Shown here one piece after another: positions 24,408 to 35,001 of a stretch of DNA of 64,000 bases. The notes beneath the pieces were generated by a model. That model ran no database searches. It had not been told where the DNA came from and worked only from the letters and a program-made list of their open reading frames with translations. The position numbers and the translations under genes were made by a program. Location of the stretch: NCBI GenBank assembly GCA_022478985.1, contig JAKSZP010005268.1, positions 310,001 through 374,000 of the forward strand, in the 5' to 3' direction. The DNA comes from Massospora cicadina. Its lineage: Eukaryota > Entomophthoromycota > Entomophthoromycetes > Entomophthorales > Entomophthoraceae. The number at the start of each line of letters is the position of its first letter. The stretch's first letter is position 1.

Positions 24408-25690
24408 TGACGAAGTGCACGAGGAAACTGAACCTGTGCATTAAAAAAATTACTAGGTTGCTTGCTGATAACGCTAAAGTAAATTCTTCACCTACGTCTG
24501 CTAAAAGTTCAAAAATCCCATCTAACGACCTAACCATAATGGAACGCTGCCTTGTTTCTGAAACGTCCCCAAGGATATAATAAATGAGGTTGCTACTCGT
24601 TTTCTGCCACCAGTGACTTATGATTTATTTAATCTTTTGAGTCAAGCAGACACTCTTGACAAAAAATGCTCACTTCCCTGATAATAATGCTGAGGGGCCT
24701 TACATTGATACTAGAATTTATAACCTGACTGTTACGGTGATTGTGGACAGCAGTGCACCCATCAAAATAGTTTTCTTAAACTAATAATTAATTGGAGACT
24801 GAACCCGATATAGACCACCATAAAGAATATGGCACCACAGGACTAAACGCCACTACCTCTTTTAGGAGAGTATAGCTCTTTGCCACTAAGGTTTAGTACT
24901 AAAATGTTGTCTGCTCCCATCATCATTTGTACCTCATGAGAATTATGAGTTACTTATCAATGCCTCCTTTATGAGGAAATATGGGCTGAAAGCTAACTTT
25001 GGGACAATATTTTGAAGGTAGTAGGACAACATGCTCCCTGTATTATAACTAAGAATCCTCTGAAGAGAACCTGGGCTGTTAAACTTTGTTATGGAGCACT
25101 CAATTAATCCTGCCAAGATTGAGTAGCCAATGGAAGATGAAAATATGGCAGATTTTTTCAATCATGGATCAGAGACTATTTGACAACATAAACAGTGTTC
25201 CTATTAACTTCCAGTGCTGGTGGATACTGAATATTTTCTCTCAGATGAGGTCCACCTCAAAACCTTCATTATTTGTGAATGTTGAGTCTAGAAAAAGTAC
25301 TCTTCTCATTTCATATTGAGGGTGGCTAAAGCCCTTAAATTTGCCCCGCACAACTTTATAGTCTATTAGAATTCCACTCTGTGCTGAATAAAAATTCAAT
25401 ATTAAACCAAGGCATCAGGCCCTCGTTGGAGAAGTTATTACTCTAAAAATTCCTGAAGGGTTGTATGTTAAGATCCTTCCTCCACTCCGCCAATCCAAAC
25501 AGGATCCCACTGTTGCCTCTGGTGCCAATTATCACACAAGGGATAAATAAAGGTGTCATTATAGAACACTTACTCTACCCGATGCACATCCCAAGCATCA
25601 AATTATTGCTTATGTTATGTGCTGCCTGGCCTAACAGCCTCATCCTTCTAATATATATATCCCTTTTTTCATGATAGAATGGTTGGTCAA
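24408..25690 (+). pseudogene. Outer element remnant: pre-protease, protease and linker
   Basis: MTKCTRKLNLCIKKITRLLA (from 24407) parallels MTRAREKRINPKIIKEVA at about 17681. The protease follows as VIVDSSAPIKIV (about 24737-24772; Gly of DSG to Ser). The linker LKIPEGLYVKI (about 25447-25480) matches LKIPEQLYIEI at 57128. The reverse transcriptase, RNase H and integrase are missing: the linker runs almost directly into a polypurine-like AAGTGGGAGGA (25689-25699), so an internal deletion removed most of pol. Confidence 0.6.
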
Positions 25691-25699
25691 GTGGGAGGA

Positions 25700-26332
25700 A
25701 ATTGCGTTTTGCCTGACCAACCATTCAATTAATTTATTTATTAAATTTTGTTTTTAGGCTAAGGTTTGAATCCAAAGACCTTAACACCAATTTTTATCTG
25801 CTGAATTAACTTGTGGCAGATTGCCTTGACCTCATTGTCAATTTATTAAATTAAGTTATGACGAATTACACTGCCCATGAGCCCATCTTATAATAAAGCT
25901 GCATAGCTACTGAGAGTCAAATTATCATCACTATAATGGAAATATCCCTCAAATCACTTCCTATCAATCATAGGGATTCACAAGGTTGAAGATTGAACCC
26001 CTTTTTTATTATTATATTTCTTCTTTGCCCTGCCAGAGTAAAAACAATTGAAAAGGTATTTTTTAAATTCAAAGCCATTGATATATACCATTTTCCAGAA
26101 TAACTATGAACTGCTTGATACTCTACTGCATAGTTTACTTTGATGGAAAATGAACATTGAGAGGATCTTTTTTTCACCATTGCATATTTAAGCTGGATAA
26201 TAAAAACCGTTGATAATAGTTTATTTATCATCTGTGTTTAGGGCTACTGTCTCCATAAAGTTTCCATTATTTTATTATACAAAAGTAATGACCTATGTGG
26301 TTATAAATTGAGCCACAGCACCAATTATAACT
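25700..26332 (+). repeat. Outer 3' LTR (633 bp)
   Basis: Homologous along its length to 15675-16315, with many transitions. The first two bases read AA where TG is expected. It is preceded by a polypurine-like AAGTGGGAGGA and followed by TAGTT, the decayed target duplication. Confidence 0.7.
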
Positions 26333-27261
26333 TAGTTCATCCTCCTCATTTCAAAGCTTAGTCTTTAGACTATGCACTTTCATTCTTATTTTTTAGCAGA
26401 GCTCATTACTATCACTGTAATTCTGCCTTAAACTGATCACATACTGGTTACTGAAGATCTTTATACAAGCCCCAAAAAATGATTTTGAAGAACAAACTTA
26501 ATAAATCTACTGTATATTGTAATAAATTCATTTACTTAAAACACTTCTAAAATTAAGAAATATAATAAAACAATATATGGGTATATTCATTAAACTCAGT
26601 AATCAGGAACAAAGAGCCAGCCATTTCTTTATTTTAACATTCTTTTCAGAGTCCTTTTGCTTAAGCTCATTGATATAAGTGTTTTGTCTCACAGAATAGC
26701 CCACCTGATTAATAAATCTGCTATCATTTTTGCTCCATTTCATCCTTCTGCTCAGGAGAGGAGTCATTAATTTTTAAGGTTTTTACATTTTCTTTACATC
26801 TGTAGATGGTTTTATTTTTGCACTGTCACATGGCTTTAAGATTAGTAACCGCGTATATTTGGCCCCTTTATAAATCATTTGTTAGGACCTCTTTAAATCT
26901 CATCAGACTTATCATCTTCTATAAGTTTGATGGTTAAAATATCTGTTATAGATCAAGTTCTTGTTTTGATTATGTTGAAGTTTCTTCAAATTTTTCAACC
27001 AGGTCGTTCCCATTGAGCCTTACATTGTGGTTTAGCTAGTATCTCCTCTAGCCTTCCAGAAATTGAGGAAGTATCAGCTAACCCATCCATATCTACTTCC
27101 ATTCACCACCCTTCCAAAATGCGACCAGGAATGATCTAAGGAGCTGAGCATAAACCCTAATAAGGACAATGTTGTAACGTCATCCTGGATGGAATCTTAT
27201 ATTTTTAGTATGGATAGTAAAACAAAATGGTGTACATATACTTTTTTTGATTAGATCTAGG
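26333..27261. other. Spacer between two insertions, possible minus-strand remnant
   Basis: This segment lies between the right end of the composite element and the left end of the 27262 element. The minus strand at about 27090-26980 reads MEVDMDGLADTSSISGRLEE without a stop, but no domain is recognisable. CTAGG at 27257-27261 is the left target duplication of the next element. Confidence 0.4.
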
Positions 27262-28918
27262 TGTAATTATGATGACCTAGACTCTCTGCCTAGATAGTGA
27301 GAAATTTCACACATGTACAAGAGAGGTCCTAAGGGCCAGTAGAACCATTGTCACAGTTGAGTGACTTACTCATGTAGTTTTTAAAAGGCGGTTTATGCTC
27401 TGGTCCATGAAGATCCTCCTCAGTCCATCACTTATCAGCTTCTTCCCTATTATAAATTGATTTAGGGGGTCTGCAGGATGTAGCCTAAATCAGGGGCCAC
27501 CATCAGGGCCCCAGACACATTCTACCACCAGTCTGGTAATCCCAACACCTTTTAAAATGGACAAAAACTGGCAAAACTCGGAAACCCATTTTATAAAATT
27601 TTGAAAACTGGATTTGTCATGTTTGATGAAAATGCCTATTTGAAACTATAAGCTGAGTCAGTCAATTTACCTTGACATAAATACATATACTTTGCTCAAT
27701 AGGAATGGATTCCCATGAAGTGGACTGTGAAAATAATTAATTAAATATGATCAGATCTGGCTATTAAATTACTTCAGAGACAAAACAAAGACATCATTAT
27801 CAAAACCTTTTACAGATTTTCAGAGATTACTGAATAACCCTTCCAAACCAAACTGTGCTTTCTATTTAACTAATCATAAATTGTAAAAAAGACCCAATCC
27901 TAGGAAGTACTGAAGCCACTCTACAATACCCTTCCTTCCTCCCAATATAAAGAAATCACACCCTTCTAGGTACTGGTTTTAGTCCATTCTTATTATGAGC
28001 CTTTTCTGGTTAAAGACTTAAGCTATAATTATTCTCTGTGAATTCCCTCTGATACATAGTTTCTAATATTTTTCATAGTTAATCAGGCATAGCATGTTAC
28101 CATCTGAATTCTGTCTCTGATGGTAATTATGTTAGCGCTCCAAAAATATTGATCTAATAGCTCTCTGTGACATAGTGGAAGTCATGAAGAATTTACGCTC
28201 CCAATATTTACTTTCAATCTGTTTATGCATAAGCTATCACCAAACCCATAGTCAGCCCCACCATTCTACAACTGGCTTGGTGTGATATGGCTAACAATAA
28301 ATGTCCATATGCAATTCTGGAACGCCATTATTGAGAAAAAACCCTTTCAGCAAAACCCAATATGTGTTTCAACCTCCATATCATCCAGAGCACTCATCTA
28401 TGGGGCCATCCATCCCAATCTATATATAATGATCTGATGCCACAACTCATTATCACTACACGCGGCAGTTTTATCCAACCCTTCAATTAAAGAATGATTA
28501 CTGAGCTCACCCAGCCTATAATAAAATCAAAAAAGACTCACTTTGTAATTTGTTGACATAATATATATATGATTTAGTACCCCAGAGCGAGTTTGGTGTT
28601 TATTATTATCATCCTAGTGGAAACTTAGTATCATGCGACAATTCTAAAAGCCACCAACCGCAAGCCCAGGAAAAGTTAAATCCTATATGCCCCCCACTTT
28701 TAAGTTTGTCCAGAAAGACCCATAGTTGCCCTATTGTAGCCATTTGGTTTGTATGGGACCTTTAGTAAGTCTCTAGAATTTTATTTTCCTCACAGGAATT
28801 CTAGAACGTTTTTTTCAAGTTGTTAAGACTGATGTGCCAATGGCATTATGGGCCTTCCACTGGGCTGTGACACTTAAACCAGAGCACAATAGGTATATAG
28901 TTCGACCATTCCATGATA
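27262..28918 (+). repeat. 5' LTR (1657 bp) of family-B element
   Basis: It starts TGTAATTATGATGACC and ends CCATGATA (canonical CA decayed). Its partner is 33333-35001. The sister element at 44155 also starts TGTAA and has long LTRs. Confidence 0.8.
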
Positions 28919-30210
28919 TAACGAACCAGCAAATGACATCAGCACTTTCCACCCTCCCTAATAGAATTGACAAAAACAATTTTCTTACTTAATTACAATG
29001 AACATGCACTCCCTCTAGGACCTGGTTTTCTCCTGTTGGTCTCTCATATCACTCAGCCAGGCTTATAAACAGGTTACTATGACATGCAGCAATAAACACC
29101 TGGTTTCATATATCATTATTACCCCTACAGGTAGCTTAAAGTAGTGGTGATTACTCAATTTTCTCTCTTGATATAGCAGAACATGTCCTAGATGATCTGG
29201 CTGAGATTCATGTGTACTTTACAGCTGGGAGTTCTCAATTTTTACACCTAACGACTCCCAGAGAAGATTGGTCATCCAGGACGCATTAAAAGGGAAGCCT
29301 GCCACTGGTTATGAGGAGTTTTGCGTTCTGCAAACAATCAATTTATCCCACAACTTTACTTAGCCTGGTATCCATAGCAGTACAAGCACTAGAACCATAC
29401 CTTTCACCTCTTCCGCCTCATCACCCTGAATCAGGGTGCCACTGATCTACCTTCTCTTATGGAGTCCTTTTCTGCTCTAGTCCCTTAACTTTGGATACCT
29501 AGTAAGTTCTTTGTGAGACTTTCTGAGCCTCTTTAGACACAACTGCAGCAATCAATCCCTCAAGGGATCCTCTTCCTTTATCTATAAAGTTTCCTTCCGC
29601 TTAGCACATTCTACTGGGGCTAGACCTCTCCAGAGAGCAATATCATTAGTGGCAGCTATTTCATCTTTCCAAGCTTTCTGTCTTCAACATATTAGTTTAG
29701 TTCTGCTGAAGGCGTCTCCCTCTGTCTATACAGGATAAAAAGGACTCTATGAAACGTCCATCTGGGTTTGCAGTGGCATCTTCTTGCCCCTGGATCACCT
29801 GAAGACTATAAATATTTCAGCTGCTGACCTCTTTTATACAACAGAAAAGGAAATGATGATTACTCTTGACTCAGAGAGCCCAACTTTACCGTCTGATCAA
29901 GAAGCTCTGACAGAACTATCTTTGAACATAAGCAAACCTGTTTTGGAAGTAATACTTTTCTATCTTATACTTTAATCTGCATAACTTCTCTAAAAATGAG
30001 GGTCAAAATGTTATCTCAGATGCATTTGAGCCTGGGACCTTCTCACCTGCGCAAGAAGAATTTGAGGTCATTTTTTATAATTCACAAATCTCACCATGAC
30101 TTCTGACAAAGTGGGATTCATAGACAGCCTCATGGAGAATATGCAGCATAGATCACGAGCTACTAAGAGTCCCCTTTTTCATTATGGGCCTTGTACCACT
30201 TAGCAGTAAA
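28919..30210 (+). pseudogene. Gag region, family-B element (very decayed)
   Basis: This lies between the LTR and the protease. The only long open segment is 29784-29975 (63 codons). Short protein-like stretches occur, but I could not align it securely with Gag of the 44 kb copy. Assignment is by position. Confidence 0.4.
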
Positions 30211-30560
30211 TTCTCGCTTTTTGTGACAAAAAACCAAGAATACTTTTTGTTTCCCATTACCTTCAGAACAGGCCATGTGAGATTACAGTCTAAAATATCT
30301 TATACACATGAGCGACAGGTAACAACTTAAATACTAAAGTTTCAAATCAATGGAACTAGACACTGAGGTAGCCCTTCATATACTAGGCTCATCCTTAAAA
30401 CCCATGTCTACAACAATGTCTGGCAACCAGTGCAGTTATTTGTACATGAGTTATGCTTCAGTGACCACTTTTCAGGTTTACATGAAATATTGTATCTTGT
30501 AATCATGGGTAAGGGATGGTGGCTTTGTCAGCTGGTGGATTAAACTTTTAACTCCTTGTC
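30211..30560 (+). pseudogene. Protease region, family-B element
   Basis: LQLFVHELCFSDHFSGL-like coding, followed by EILYLVIMGKGWW (about 30430-30525), aligns with PFSIHQFSFCDCFSAILNLV and LVILGVGWW of the 44 kb copy, where the protease core is readable. The catalytic Asp itself is not recognisable here. Confidence 0.5.
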
Positions 30561-30779
30561 AATTGCCATTAGTAGTAACAATGGGTAATTCCTATTATTC
30601 AAGATTTATACTCTAAAAGCCTCGCATAGTTTATTTCACTTTTCACGCCCTCCCTATGTTTCTTAACAATTTTTTTGCCTTAATTGACCTTTTACAAGGA
30701 AGTTTTTAACATGATTCTGGCAACCAGACTCCTATCTTATTTATAATATGACCTATTGTTCCTGCTTATAGTGACCCTT

Positions 30780-31240
30780 ATTAAGATCAACAGTACCTTG
30801 TATTGTACACTGAGAGTAAGACAAAGCTTTGGGTATATGGTTTGATAATATGAATAAAGGGCTAGAAAATATTAAATTTCTCCCTATAGCCATCTCAATT
30901 GTATATTCTTATAAAGCAGATGGTACTCTGTAGCCCTATGGTGACTACAGACATGTAAACAATGTAATTCTCCTGCTAAAGACTTGGAAGTTGTGACAAT
31001 GGCTCTCTGCAAGGCTAGTCTCTTTGTAAAGCATTCTAAGTGTAAATTCTTCCAGAATGAAGTAACCCTCAGTGGAACTTAGTCTTAAGGATGGATATGC
31101 AGTCCCTACATGCAAATTAGAGATATTGCAATCTTGGCTGACTCCTCCTCTCAAAAGCAACTTCGGAGCTTCATAGATATGATGACAATATTGAAGAAGT
31201 TTTCCACGGCTTTTGCTTAATTGGACGCGCCCCTCCACCC
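30780..31240 (+). pseudogene. Reverse transcriptase remnant, family-B element
   Basis: YKADGTL followed by PYGDYRHVNNVIL (about 30910-30970) corresponds to 'KKDGTLR.CVDYRxLNKVT'. It is followed after a deletion by SKCKFFQNEVTLSG (about 31035-31080), the 'KCxFxxxxxxFLG' block, so the YxDD core is lost. LRSFIDMMTILKKFSTAFA (about 31157-31215) matches 'LRSFLGxxNYYRRFI'. Confidence 0.65.
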
Positions 31241-31259
31241 AATAACCATTAAATGCTCC

Positions 31260-31580
31260 CTAAAATGATTTGAAAAATGCCAACATGTCTTTAGGGAAAT
31301 TAAGGAGGTCTTCTTCTTGGCCCAAGTTCTTTGTCATTCTAAAACATCTAAGCCCTTGTTTGTGGCAAGTGATGCCTCGACATTATTGTGAATATGGTTT
31401 TGTTACAAAAGCATGATGGCTAAGAGCACCCTGTGAACCATTTCTCCAAGAAAAGTACTTCCATGGAACACAGATAAGCTATATATGACAAAGATCTGGC
31501 TTAAGTAGCTTAGTCCCTCACCCACTGGAGGTAACTCCTTCAGGGGTTCTCCATAAGATTGCTGTATGTAACAATAACAA
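31260..31580 (+). pseudogene. RNase H remnant, family-B element
   Basis: FREIKEVFFLAQVLCHSKTS (about 31290-31350), then PLFVASDAS (about 31355-31380), correspond to 'FxxLKxxFxxAPVLxHPDxxKPFxVExDAS'. KVLPWNTDK near 31455 fits the 'SRKLxPAExNY' block. The interior is interrupted by stops. Confidence 0.6.
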
Positions 31581-31949
31581 ATTTTTGTTTATTACCAAAA
31601 GCCCCAGAAGCTGGCCCATTGCCAGTCATCCACTTTTTAGGATCTCAGTAGCTTTCACTTTAATTATGAGTCACAAAGAGATGTTGAACATCCTGTCTAT
31701 CATATTAAGATGTAACCCTGCCATGGCTCCCAGCCCAAAAGATGACATAACTAAAATCACAACAGTTGTACATCTTTCCAAACATCCTCTCCATGACTCC
31801 AGCCACAGAATCCTCTGATTATCTGGCCCCAAGGCACCCATGCTTTCGCATATCTTAGAAACTCAATTGTGTTGCTCCAAAGGAGTAGAGCTGATGGAAG
31901 ACTTGGAGTCTATAAGCTGCAAACATCCTCTATATGAATTAAAAAGTGG

Positions 31950-32650
31950 GGAATTTTTAAGACAGGATTTATTCTTTATTTGCCATGAGTATGCAGGTTA
32001 TTGAGGATCACCACGTTTAACCCATATTGGGTCATCCAGGATCAGAATAACGTGCAGAGCTTGTTAAACAGACTTACAATTGTCCTAGTTTCTCAAAGGA
32101 CACTCCAGCATGGGTAACAAGCTGCATCACCTGCGCCCACTCTAAGTATAATCAATTAGGGAAGAAGTGACTTCTCCACTGAATTTAACAAGTAGAAGGC
32201 CCCTATACGTCAGTCACAGTAAGCTTCATTGTGAACTTTCCCATTTAAAAGGATTTGAAACAATAAAGGTGTTCATGTATAAGTATACCAAGTCTTTGTT
32301 GTTCATCCCATGTTACTAGACAATAATTGCGAATGAAAAAGCAGCTTTATTCATTGCTTGTGTTCTTAATATTTGTGCTAAAAAAGAAACAGTTATAAAT
32401 TGAGGAACACAGTTTTGGTTAAGTTCTGGGAAGCATTAGTAAACTCTTCAAATTTAAACCCTGATTCTCTACAGCATATCGCCCTCAGTTTGATGGACAA
32501 ACTGAGAGGTTAACTAAGTCCTAGAGCAATATTACAGATTACTCCTAAACTTTTCAGGATATCTGAACCACGGACCTCCTCTCAGAGCAGTTTTCCTACA
32601 AAGACGCGTTGCACTCCTCCAATTATTCTCTCCTTTTGAGGCCACCCTTG
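31950..32650 (+). pseudogene. Integrase remnant, family-B element
   Basis: CPSFSKDTPAWVTSCITCAH (about 32083-32142) carries the Cys pair of the HHCC zinc-binding domain. STAYRPQFDGQTERL (about 32467-32511) is the characteristic 'TAYHPQTDGQTER' block with the catalytic Glu kept. Stops and indels break the frame. Confidence 0.7.
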
Positions 32651-33302
32651 AGTAAAACCATCCTTTAAAATTGGCCTCCTCCAGACATCATTGGTTCCTG
32701 TAGCTGAATACTTCATATACCGAATCTGAGATACCTAAATATCAGCCAAGGACAATTTTACAGAGACATCAGGGATTAAATGAATTTTGTTAACTGTAAG
32801 TGGCTTCCAGGTATTGATATTTCAGTAGGCTTTTGGGTCATGCTTGATACGCACAAACTGAATATGAAGCCCCTTCAAAGAAGCTAGCTAGTAAAAGATC
32901 CGGGCTCTTTGATTTGGAGAAAAGCTTAGGTAATGGGGCATACAATATAAAGCTTTTGGAACTTTAAATGCATCACAATGTATTCCACACCTCAGAACTA
33001 TCCCCCTTTGAGGGAGAATGAGCCACCACCTCAGAGACAATCATTGTTAGCAAATATCATGAGGAGGGGTTTAGGCATCTCTTGACTAAGGAAATCTTGT
33101 AAGTCTTTACAGAACCTGGTCACATGCAAGGGCACCCTTCCTATGACAAATAATTAAGTAAGCAAAAGTCTATGTAAACTGAAAGGAGCTGGTAGTCAAG
33201 TTCTATGAGTCACACCCTGAGGCCTCCTATTTAATAAAATTGCTGTCTTCTTTGCCATCAAAATCCCCGCAAGACACAAAAACTACGCCCTAGTCCATGT
33301 AA

Positions 33303-33315
33303 TAGGAGGAGGGAG
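33303..33315 (+). other. Polypurine tract, family-B element
   Basis: TAGGAGGAGGGAG lies about 18 bases before the 3' LTR start at 33333. A short insertion may separate it from the LTR. Confidence 0.5.
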
Positions 33316-33332
33316 TATTCTTGCTTTAAAAA

Positions 33333-35001
33333 TGTAAAATAGTGTATATCTGGAGACCCAACCTCTCTTTCTGGATCGTGAGAATTTTCCCCACAATTAC
33401 AAGAGAGGACTTAAGGCACCAAGGACCCTTTTTACAGTTTATTGACCTTGATCAAGTAGTTAATGAATGACTAGTCAATTCCCTAGCCCTAAAGATCCTC
33501 CTTATGTACCCCACTTCTCAGATTCTTCCATGTTAGAAATTATTGAAGGGGAATGCAGTGAGTTAGCCAAGATCAGGGCACCAGAAGTTCCAATAGTCAT
33601 TCTACACTAGTCAGGTAATCTCAACATCCCTATAATGGACAAAAACGATTCAAACTCGGATTTTTTTAATGAGTCAGGGAAGTAAGAATGAGTCATCTGT
33701 GATGAAGCTACATATTGAGGATCAATAATCTGAGTTGGTTGATCTACCCTGAGAGTTATACATATAAATTAACTAATAGGAATGAATCCTCGTGAAGCAA
33801 ACTTTAATATTGATAAATCTGAGCAAATTTGTTCAAAGTTAATTCTATCAAATTACTTCAGTTAAAATTTCTGAATAATTCATAATCAACCTTTTATATA
33901 GTTATCAGTTAAATAATAAACACCCAAACAATGCTTTGCTTCCCAAGACAACCAGCTAGGAATGATGAAAGGGGACCCAGCCCAACATTTTCAGAAACCA
34001 CCTCCAATTTCCTCCCTTACCCTACCATAATATAGTAGCCCCCTTTGAGTTTGTTGTCAGTTCATTCTATAAAGTGCTTGTTTGGTTAAAACACAATTTT
34101 ATTTAATTAATCTCCATAAACTCCACATGATTAAACAATTTCCAACATCTTTCCTGCTAATCTGGTGAAGCATGCTGCCATCCACATTCTGGCTCTAATG
34201 TTCATTGAGTGGGCACTCTGACTCATCAATCTAGAGCTCATTGCACCCTAGAAAAGAATGTGAAGAATTATCTCCTGACCTATACTTTCAATCTGCCACA
34301 TACACAGGCTTTCTCTAAACCCAAAAGTCGCTCAATAATCCACAACTGGCTTGGTGTAATCTAGTCAACAAGGGACTTACAAACGTGATAATTCTGAACA
34401 ACACCAGTGAGAAAAGAACGTCTGTCAGCCCAACTAAAAGGAGCTTAAGCCTCAGAAACATCTGGATCACCTTTCTTTGGGGCCATCTATCCCGGCTTAT
34501 TAGAAAAAGCTGTCTGATTTCTAAACTCCTTATTTAACTCCATGCGGCAGCTTTATTCAACTCATTAACCATAAAAAGATTATTAAGCTCACTCAGCCTA
34601 TGAATAAAATCGATTTAATTAATTCAAAACTTTGTCATTTCTAATGCAAGTCAGTACCTCAGAGTGAGTTTAGTGATTATCAACGGCTAGATGAAAAACA
34701 TTTGGACATAATGGGTATATTCTTTATGGCGAACAACTGCAAGTTCAGGAGCTCTATCCTCCATGCCTCCACCACCATAGAAGCTTTCCTTAGAAAGACC
34801 GCAGTTCCCATTTTCAGCAGTTTGGTTTGTATGGGACATTTAGTACCTTGTTGCACTTTTACTTCCCTCAAGGAAATCCTAGAACATTCCTTTTGGAAGT
34901 CAAAAAGGCAGCTGTGCCACTGTCAATCTGGGCCCTCCACTGGGTTGTGGCACATAAGCTGGAAGCTCAGTTTACTATTTTGATAAGTCAAACCCATGAC
35001 A
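33333..35001 (+). repeat. 3' LTR (1669 bp) of family-B element
   Basis: Starts TGTAAAATAGTG, ends CCATGACA, and is followed by the target duplication CTAGG. Alignable with 27262-28918 throughout, for example ACAAGAGAGG near both 5' ends and CCACTGGGTTGTGGCAC near the 3' end. Confidence 0.8.

Larger units (their letters stand above)
15675..26332 (+). mobile_element. Nested family-A Ty3/Gypsy complex
   Basis: The outer LTRs at 15675-16315 and 25700-26332 are homologous (for example both contain CTGCTGAATTAACTT and end in AATTA/TAAC) and are flanked by TAGCT/TAGTT. Between them lie a gag-pol (about 16.7-21.7 kb), an antisense frame (21.9-23.3), a second and different LTR (23369-24407), and a second protease region (24.4-25.7). 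Two protease regions and two LTR types show that one element inserted into another. The inner 5' LTR is missing, so part of the structure was deleted. Confidence 0.75.
27262..35001 (+). mobile_element. Old full-length chromovirus-like Ty3/Gypsy element, family B
   Basis: The LTRs at 27262-28918 and 33333-35001 are homologous over their length though strongly diverged. Both begin TGTAA, and they end CATGATA and CATGACA. The 5-bp sequence CTAGG flanks both sides exactly (27257-27261 and 35002-35006). The interior holds protease-like, reverse transcriptase, RNase H and integrase remnants in Ty3/Gypsy order, with stops every few dozen codons. Its protease and polymerase segments align with the element at 44-51 kb, so both belong to one lineage. 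Confidence 0.85.

Noticed and set aside
25675..25730. Inverted repeat GGTTGGTCAA..TTGACCAACC-type as a terminator or transposon end
   Set aside because: It coincides with a decayed polypurine tract and LTR start that match the sister element, which explains the position.
27170..27215. LTR start near 27190 or 27211 for the 27-35 kb element
   Set aside because: Only a start at 27262 gives both a TGTAA end like the sister family and an exact CTAGG duplication.
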